Below, one piece after another: positions 42,688-48,714 of a stretch of DNA of 48,714 bases. Position 1 is the first letter of the stretch. Each line of letters begins with the position of its first letter. The DNA comes from T3SED10-260 sp035363255 (lineage in GTDB: Bacteria > Caldisericota > Caldisericia > UBA6126), in assembly GCA_035363255.1 (NCBI GenBank), contig DAOSES010000019.1, positions 1-48,714 on the forward strand, written 5' to 3'. Below the pieces are notes generated by a model that worked only from the letters and a program-made list of their open reading frames with translations, was not told where the DNA came from and did no database searches. The position numbers and the translations under genes were made by a program.

Positions 42688-45600
42688 TGCTTCGTTCCCC
42701 TCGGGAGTCTCCTCCTCCGAGGAATCGTAAAGAACGTCCCAAGGTGCCCCTTGAAATTACCTCCAGTCGGACGGAACGATCCAAAACCTGGATCCGTCCT
42801 GATGGAGTTCGATATATCCAGAGCTTTCCCTATCCCATTCACCGAAGAGGGAAAGGTGGCTGGGAAGAGATCGAGGATCGGGTGCAAGCTCAGTCTCTGA
42901 TGCTGAATCCTCCTCCCCCTCCCACTCCGCTATCCACCGCCCTGTATGCCGCAGGATCCTCCTTTACCAATGGAGGTCAGGGCAGCAGCGAGGTGATGAC
43001 GCTCTATCATTATGTCAGCGGAGGGCAAACGGTGCAAAGTTCTGTCTATCTGCGCTATCCGGATTTACGCGACTTGATCCCTCCGGATGCCACCCTGACT
43101 TCCGTCCAATTGGTCAGTACCCATGAAGACGATCTACTCAGCCCCTTTGACGTGCAAGCCAAAGCCATTACCTCGGTCTGGGATCCCCGCACCGTATCTT
43201 CCCAAAACCTGCCCACGCTCAGTGGAGCAGTTTCCGGAACGGCCACCTGGGATCTGGACACAGGTACTCAGCGAAGCTTGCGCAGTATTAACATTACCAG
43301 CCTGGCTCAAGCCTGGCATCAGGGAACACAAAACAATTTCGGAGTTCACCTTTCGATTCCTGTCGCAGCGCAAAGTCCCAATGGGGTGATCCAGGCTGAC
43401 TTGCCTCTTCTGTTGGTCAAATATACGGTGGTGGGCATTCCAGGAGATCCCGCCCTGGGAGGCTCGTATTACCATGATCAAATCACTCCCCCGGTATTGA
43501 TTCCAGGACGTGCAGTCTTTGTAAAACGTACCGGAGATGTGAACAACTCCATTCAGAGTTTTCTGCTCCTGCGAGAAGAAAGATCCACCCTTACTCCGTA
43601 TTGTCAGAAGGTCGGAGGAGGCGACCTTTGGTTTCCTCAACCGGTTCCTCCCCCCATCTATTTAGATCCCGTGATCCCCATTGGTCCCATCGATAAATTT
43701 CATTCCACCACCTTTTCCGAAAGTTATGCATTTCCTGCCTTGAATCCTCCCGTCTCTGGCAATCAGGACTTAACTCCCAATACAGCCCTGGACGTGTATC
43801 TTCCCTCCGAGGATCCCGATCCTGTAGGGCTCACTCTCTCTCCTCCCGGACCCCAGAATTATCCTTTCTTGCATCTGAGTACCCAGGGAAGCGGGATCCA
43901 GCCTTTAGTGGATATTTCTCCCCTGATCAGCACTCCGGTGAATCAAGAAGAATATCCCAACTATGCTGCTGATGACTGGTTTTTTGTACTTCAACCCAGT
44001 AGTGGAAGAGCTGCCCTTTCCAGTCTTCCTATCGCTGTCACCTATCCTCTGCCCGATCCTGGCGTGGGAGGAGAGCTGGAGAATACCAAAGATATTGGGA
44101 TTATTGGAGCTTCTTTTCAGGATTTCTCCTACATTGTCAACCCCAAAAATGGGAACTTCCAAATTACCCTCGGAGGAAATAATTTTGGTCTGGGGCTTGG
44201 GGGCTCTGGATGTTTAAAGGAATCCGCCTCCCTTACCGTGAGTGTGACTGGAGCCTCTAACTCAGGCTTAAGCAGTGTCTCGGACAATCGCTTAATCATT
44301 CCTAATCCCACCCAACCCGGAGTTCCCGATGAGGGGGTTATCATGGTGGCATCCAATGGAGCTCAGATTAGATTTGCAGCCACCTGGTCCGACCAATCGC
44401 AACAGCAAACACAATATGCAGCTTCGAGTCTGAGTGATTGGAGTTTATATTATCATGCCCAGGCCAGTATCGACTATCAATATGAAGTACGCTCCAAAAC
44501 AGGAGATATCAGTTACTTTTATCATGGCACCGATGGCTATTTACGAAAAATCACTTCCGCTCAGGGAGGGGAACTAAACTATCTTCGTTCCAGTCTTGAG
44601 CCGGAAAAACTGATTTCGATTGAAGACGGGAATTCAGCTCGTTCGATTCAGTTTACCTGGGATGCTTATGATCGGTTGACCATGAAGCAGGAATGGGATG
44701 ACACCACTCCAGGGAGAGCAGAGTTATATGTTTACGATCAGGACGATCGCCTGGTGGAATATGAAAATGCTTTTCAGGAAAGTCTCTTTTTTGAGTATGA
44801 TCTGGCAGATCGTCTAGTGGCAGTGAAACAAGCTATACCAAGCTCTTTAGGAAAAGGTAACCGGGCTTTTTCCACTACCCTGATGCCTTTGGTTAACTTT
44901 TCGTATGATCCCACCTCTTCTTCACCCGTTGTAACCTCTGTAGCCAATTCCTGCGAAGAGGAATACTTTTTAGTGCGAGATCTGGAAGAACAAACTTCCA
45001 CAGTCACCGATCCCCTACTTCGCGACACAGTGTTTGAATACTACCATGAAGGTTCCCTTGCATCTATTCTGGATCCGAGCCTGAGTGTAAAAGCATTTTT
45101 CCCTGATTCAGAACGAGCTTCCACCAATGTGAAACGAATCCGGGGCTGTGGGGCAGGAGAAGATAGTCGAGAGCAAGTCTTTGAATACGACGAAGATCGC
45201 AATCTCACCTCCCTGACCGATGCCGACGGTTATACCAGCTCCTGGACTTACAACAGTCGGAACAAACCCACCAGCTATACTGACCGGGAAGAAAACACCT
45301 GGGAATATGAGTATACCCTGGATGGCGATCAGATTGCCAAAATCACCGACCCTCTGGGACGAGAAACCGTTTACAGCTATGCCCAGGATAAAAAAATCCA
45401 GTCCATCAGCCGACCGTATCTGGAAGGCAGTCCTGCGGTCACGAGCTTTACCCACGACAGCTACGGCTATATCGATACCGTCACCGATGCCTTAAATCGA
45501 GTGGTGGATCGGGATTACGATGCCTGGGGTCGTTTGATGCAGGTGACCGACCCTGCAGGAAGGATTTCCGCCTTTACCTACGATGCCCTGAGTCGCCCCA

Positions 45601-48600
45601 CGGAAATTACGGTTACCGTTCCCCAGGTGGGTAGCAAGAGCATTGGTCTCAGCTACAACGCCCAGGGACAATTAGCGTCCATCACCCGCCCCGATGAAAG
45701 CAGCACCCTCTATCGTTATGATGCCTGCGGACGGGTCAGTGAAGCCGAAGATGCCCTGGGAAATATCACTAGTTATAGCTACGATGCGGCAGGGCGCCTG
45801 GTGGAAGTTGAAGATCCTCTGGGACGCACCATGAGCATGCAATACGATACCCTGAATCGGCTCATTGCCCTGACCGATCCCAAAGAAGAAACCACTTCTT
45901 ATCAATACGATACCCTCGGACGGCTTCAGCAAGTCACCACGCCCCTGGGACAAGTGACCAAAATGCGCTACGATGCCCTGAACCGTCTGGTGGAACTGGA
46001 AGACCCCCTCGAGGGAATCAGCAGTTTTGTCTGGAACAAGGAAGGCTTCCTCACCGAAATGACCAACCCCCGGGGAGCCACCTGGAACATGAATTACAAC
46101 GATGCCTATCAATTGGTTTCGGTGCAGGGTCCTCTGCAAACCGAAACCAGCTATGAATATTATCCTTTCGGAGGTTTGAAGAAAGCCACTAATGCTCTGG
46201 AGCAATCCGTTCAGTATGAATACGATGCCGCCTACCGTCTGACCAAGATCAAAGACATCCAGCTCCGGGAAACCACCCTCAGCTATACCGAGCGGGATCA
46301 GCTGAGTCAGATCACTTTGCCAGGAAACCGAAGCACGCAATTCTGGTATGATGGCTTTGGCAATCTGGTAAAACGACGCAATGCCCTGAATCAGGAAGTA
46401 GAAATGGAATATGACATTTCCAATCAACTCACGGCTTTCATTGATGAGTTGGATCAACGCACCGAATACGAATACGATCTCCTCGGACGCCTGATCAGTA
46501 GCAAAAGCCCTCTGGGCTATGAACGCTTTTACACCTACGATGAAGTCAGCAATATGACTTCCTTTGAAGATCCCCTGACGCATGTGACCGAATGGGTCTA
46601 TGATGCGCGCAATCAGGTGGAAAAAATGACCGATCCTCTCTTGCTGGAAAGCAATTTTGACTATGACGAAAAAGGACGCCTGACGCAGGTGACCGATCCC
46701 CTTCTTCGGGTTCATTCCTTCAGCTACGATGAGCTGGATCGTCTGAGTGAAGTGCTTACGCCTGAAGAACGCAGTGCCAGCTATAGCTATGATGCAGGAG
46801 GTCTGCTCCTTGAACGAAGTCGTCCCGCCACCAGCCAATCCCTGGCTTCGGTCAGCAGTTATAGCTACGATATGCTGGGACGCAGTACGGAAGTGGAAAA
46901 TCCGTTGGGAGAAAGCACGACCCTGAGTTGGAATGTTTTGTCCCAGCTCTTGTCTGTTACCTATCCCACGGAAGAAAGCGTGGAATACAGCTACGATGCC
47001 TATCAACGGCTGAGTACCATCACCGCTTCCGACCAACGCAGTATTACGATGAGTTATGACAGCTACGATCGCCTGAGCGAAATTGAACATTCGGTCACCG
47101 GTTCCTATGAATACAGCTATGACGTCCTGGATCGCATCACCCAGGAAACCAGTCCCGACAGTCTGGTGACCACCCTGAGTTACGATGCGGCAGGCAAAGT
47201 CACCGAACAAATCTGGAACCAGCAAAGCACCGAATTCAGCTACGATGCCGACAGTCGTCTGACTGGGATCGATGCTCCTGGAAATCGCAGCTATACCCTG
47301 AGCTATGATGCGGCCAATCGTCTCCTGACTGAAACCCTACCCACCACAGGAGCAGTGGATTATCTCCAGGACGAGGGGGATCGCCTGACTTCCCAAATCT
47401 ATACCCTTCCCGGGTCTTTGGGGAAAACTCCAGGAGCAAACCCAGCAAGGAAGCCTTTGGAAGAAAAAGAGCTTTCTTCTGCGAGCTCTTCCCGCAAGCT
47501 CTTTTTAACGGCTTATGAATATGCCCGTTTGGTGATAGGCTGGTACCTGCGGGAAGGAGAAGTGCGCCAGCTTCAGAAAGCAGAAGGAGGACAACTGAAA
47601 GGAAAAGCCTGGGAAGCTCAGGTGGCTTTACTCAATTGGTGGAGACAAGCCCTGCTGACTCCCATCACCATCGCTTCCTTCAGCCCCGTCTGGGACGCAG
47701 GAGATCGTATCAGCGAAGAAGAAATCGTCCTGGGACAACAAAACCAGGAACGAAATTATACTTATGATGATGACGATCAGCTCCTGAGCGCAGAACTTCC
47801 TTCGGGTACTTACAGCTATACCTACGATGAACGTTACAATCGTCTGAGCCAGCGCATCGAAACCCTTTCTACCGATACGACGGATTTCTATACCTACAAT
47901 GTCGCCGATCAATTGGTGGAACGGGTACGAAAAGATACCAGCACCCAGAATATTCTGGAAGAAGAAAGCTTCAGCTACAATGAAGTCGGAGAATTGATCA
48001 GTCGTACCCTGAGCATTGGACAAACCGATGCCACCACCCAGTATGCCTATGAAGTGGGAGGCAAGCTGAAACAAGTCACTCTGCCGGATTCAAGTACTGT
48101 TACTTATGCTTACGATGCTCTGGGCAATCGCATTCGAAAACTCAGCTCCAGTTTGGATATTCACTATCAATACAGCCAGGGAGCCTGTCGAAGAGAAATT
48201 CACAAGGATCCCGCAACTCAGAATATCCTGCGTACCATTACCTATCATCCCTGGGGCATGAACATTTCAGCCAACCAAACGAGCACGGATTATTACTTCA
48301 TCACCGATTTCCGAGGTTGGGTCTGGGGACTGACCGATGATAGCGGAACCCTCGTGGAAAGCTATAACTACGATCCCTTTGGCAGGATCCTGGCAGGATC
48401 CCTGCTCTCCCATGCGCGTTTTCTTTCCGGAGCTCATGAAGGGCAATGGGACGGCGATACAGGTTTGTATTACCTCGGAGCACGCTTTTATGACCCTTCG
48501 CTCGGACGTTTTATTCAGGAAGATGCGGTGGAAGGATCTGCCGATCTCCCTGCTTCTCAAAATCGCTACATCTATTGTCAAAACGATCCTGTAGCCTTGA

Positions 48601-48714
48601 TTGACCCTACGGGTTATTCCCCTGAGAATACAGGAACGCCTGCACGATTCACTCCAAAGAATTACTCCAATATTCAAAGCAGCGAAGGAGGGATGAACTC
48701 CTGCTATATGGAAG
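42687..48714 (+). CDS. giant RHS/YD-repeat protein, 3' end beyond the window
   Basis: An open frame of 2009 codons with no stop, running off the right edge. Residues about 80-230 form a DNRLRE-like domain (VYLRYPDLRD, FGVHLSI), as in WapA-type secreted RHS proteins. A region without YD repeats (about 230-560) follows. Roughly 40 or more YD repeats (YDALGRL, YDAAGRL, YDPFGRI type) run to about 1960, forming the RHS shell. The conserved core end is RFYDPSLGRFIQEDA then NDPVALIDPTG at 1966-1976. Only about 33 codons of the variable C-terminus, where a toxin domain usually sits, are inside the window. A helical non-YD insert lies at about 1575-1668. The signal peptide is encoded just upstream in another frame. 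G+C is clearly higher than in the rest of the window, which suggests transfer or distinct selection. The large open frame on the opposite strand (45672-47225) is a shadow of the repeats. Confidence 0.93.
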   Translation, partial: MLRSPRESPPPRNRKERPKVPLEITSSRTERSKTWIRPDGVRYIQSFPYPIHRRGKGGWEEIEDRVQAQSLMLNPPPPPTPLSTALYAAGSSFTNGGQGSSEVMTLYHYVSGGQTVQSSVYLRYPDLRDLIPPDATLTSVQLVSTHEDDLLSPFDVQAKAITSVWDPRTVSSQNLPTLSGAVSGTATWDLDTGTQRSLRSINITSLAQAWHQGTQNNFGVHLSIPVAAQSPNGVIQADLPLLLVKYTVVGIPGDPALGGSYYHDQITPPVLIPGRAVFVKRTGDVNNSIQSFLLLREERSTLTPYCQKVGGGDLWFPQPVPPPIYLDPVIPIGPIDKFHSTTFSESYAFPALNPPVSGNQDLTPNTALDVYLPSEDPDPVGLTLSPPGPQNYPFLHLSTQGSGIQPLVDISPLISTPVNQEEYPNYAADDWFFVLQPSSGRAALSSLPIAVTYPLPDPGVGGELENTKDIGIIGASFQDFSYIVNPKNGNFQITLGGNNFGLGLGGSGCLKESASLTVSVTGASNSGLSSVSDNRLIIPNPTQPGVPDEGVIMVASNGAQIRFAATWSDQSQQQTQYAASSLSDWSLYYHAQASIDYQYEVRSKTGDISYFYHGTDGYLRKITSAQGGELNYLRSSLEPEKLISIEDGNSARSIQFTWDAYDRLTMKQEWDDTTPGRAELYVYDQDDRLVEYENAFQESLFFEYDLADRLVAVKQAIPSSLGKGNRAFSTTLMPLVNFSYDPTSSSPVVTSVANSCEEEYFLVRDLEEQTSTVTDPLLRDTVFEYYHEGSLASILDPSLSVKAFFPDSERASTNVKRIRGCGAGEDSREQVFEYDEDRNLTSLTDADGYTSSWTYNSRNKPTSYTDREENTWEYEYTLDGDQIAKITDPLGRETVYSYAQDKKIQSISRPYLEGSPAVTSFTHDSYGYIDTVTDALNRVVDRDYDAWGRLMQVTDPAGRISAFTYDALSRPTEITVTVPQVGSKSIGLSYNAQGQLASITRPDESSTLYRYDACGRVSEAEDALGNITSYSYDAAGRLVEVEDPLGRTMSMQYDTLNRLIALTDPKEETTSYQYDTLGRLQQVTTPLGQVTKMRYDALNRLVELEDPLEGISSFVWNKEGFLTEMTNPRGATWNMNYNDAYQLVSVQGPLQTETSYEYYPFGGLKKATNALEQSVQYEYDAAYRLTKIKDIQLRETTLSYTERDQLSQITLPGNRSTQFWYDGFGNLVKRRNALNQEVEMEYDISNQLTAFIDELDQRTEYEYDLLGRLISSKSPLGYERFYTYDEVSNMTSFEDPLTHVTEWVYDARNQVEKMTDPLLLESNFDYDEKGRLTQVTDPLLRVHSFSYDELDRLSEVLTPEERSASYSYDAGGLLLERSRPATSQSLASVSSYSYDMLGRSTEVENPLGESTTLSWNVLSQLLSVTYPTEESVEYSYDAYQRLSTITASDQRSITMSYDSYDRLSEIEHSVTGSYEYSYDVLDRITQETSPDSLVTTLSYDAAGKVTEQIWNQQSTEFSYDADSRLTGIDAPGNRSYTLSYDAANRLLTETLPTTGAVDYLQDEGDRLTSQIYTLPGSLGKTPGANPARKPLEEKELSSASSSRKLFLTAYEYARLVIGWYLREGEVRQLQKAEGGQLKGKAWEAQVALLNWWRQALLTPITIASFSPVWDAGDRISEEEIVLGQQNQERNYTYDDDDQLLSAELPSGTYSYTYDERYNRLSQRIETLSTDTTDFYTYNVADQLVERVRKDTSTQNILEEESFSYNEVGELISRTLSIGQTDATTQYAYEVGGKLKQVTLPDSSTVTYAYDALGNRIRKLSSSLDIHYQYSQGACRREIHKDPATQNILRTITYHPWGMNISANQTSTDYYFITDFRGWVWGLTDDSGTLVESYNYDPFGRILAGSLLSHARFLSGAHEGQWDGDTGLYYLGARFYDPSLGRFIQEDAVEGSADLPASQNRYIYCQNDPVALIDPTGYSPENTGTPARFTPKNYSNIQSSEGGMNSCYME

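Noticed and set aside
42685..42689. TAATG as the sole real RHS start (cytosolic protein by reinitiation)
   Set aside because: The upstream frame is a clear signal peptide with its own Shine-Dalgarno site, and RHS proteins with this N-terminal domain are normally exported; a frameshift explanation fits better, though reinitiation is not excluded.
45672..47225. 517-aa open frame on the minus strand with regular Gly/Ile/His-rich repeats
   Set aside because: It is the exact antisense of the YD repeats; GC-rich repeated codons leave the opposite strand open. No ribosome binding site or recognisable domain.
1..48714. CRISPR arrays, tRNA/rRNA genes, transposases, att sites
   Set aside because: No regularly spaced repeats, cloverleaf-like sequences, transposase motifs or terminal inverted repeats were found in the intergenic gaps, which are all short.

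Overview
The window looks like chromosome from an anaerobic, amino-acid- and pyruvate-fermenting bacterium of low to moderate G+C. Bacterial markers are ribosomal protein L21, RsmA, IspE, RsuA/RluB-type pseudouridine synthase and clear Shine-Dalgarno sites. The anaerobic, ferredoxin-based lifestyle is shown by indolepyruvate:ferredoxin oxidoreductase (IorAB), a full-length pyruvate:ferredoxin oxidoreductase and a large Mrp/Mbh-type cation/proton antiporter. Secreted proteins with copper-amine-oxidase-N ('stalk') domains, a cohesin/dockerin-like pair and the close rsmA-ispE linkage recall Bacillota or poorly cultured anaerobic phyla such as Atribacterota. The phylum cannot be fixed from sequence alone. 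No tRNA, rRNA, CRISPR array or insertion sequence was recognised, and no stretch over 300 bases lacks a gene.

Layout. (1) 193-10125, plus strand: glnS, then a run of class III aminotransferase/racemase, dut, a secreted S8 protease with cohesin-like and dockerin-like modules, and a secreted NHL-repeat protein with cohesin-like and stalk modules, closed by a strong terminator. (2) 10193-14329, minus: rplU, a COG2403-type GTPase (cyclic-2,3-diphosphoglycerate synthetase-like), argF and nnr, led by a near-consensus promoter that is back to back with the ridA promoter. (3) 14844-26137, minus: a 14-gene run. It starts with a fused MbhD/E-like subunit and MrpB, C, D, E, F, G, continues with three further NuoL/M/N-family channel subunits, and runs on through a small membrane protein into rsmA, ispE and a NusG-domain-II protein. 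(4) 26354-33268: a stand-alone Lrp-type ligand-binding domain, iorB/iorA (minus), an unknown 142-aa gene and PFOR (plus), ending in a terminator. (5) 33351-42376: FMN reductase, a secreted stalk-rhodanese fusion, an operon of TldE/PmbA-like protein, patatin and secreted propeller-stalk protein, then SRAP, a lipoprotein, a pseudouridine synthase and MsrB. (6) 42574-48714: a visibly GC-richer giant RHS/YD-repeat gene that runs off the right edge. Its signal peptide is separated from the body by a frameshift at a run of nine C.

How it fits together: aminotransferase plus IorAB plus PFOR would oxidise amino acids and pyruvate and reduce ferredoxin. The Mrp-like membrane arm handles Na+/H+ and may belong to a ferredoxin-dependent complex whose catalytic subunits are not in this window. 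The surface side is rich in modular exported proteins that share one C-terminal stalk module. The most interesting items are the poly-C frameshift before the secreted RHS protein, the cohesin/dockerin protease pair, the TldE-patatin-propeller operon, and the Mrp-like arm with four channel subunits and no visible catalytic module.
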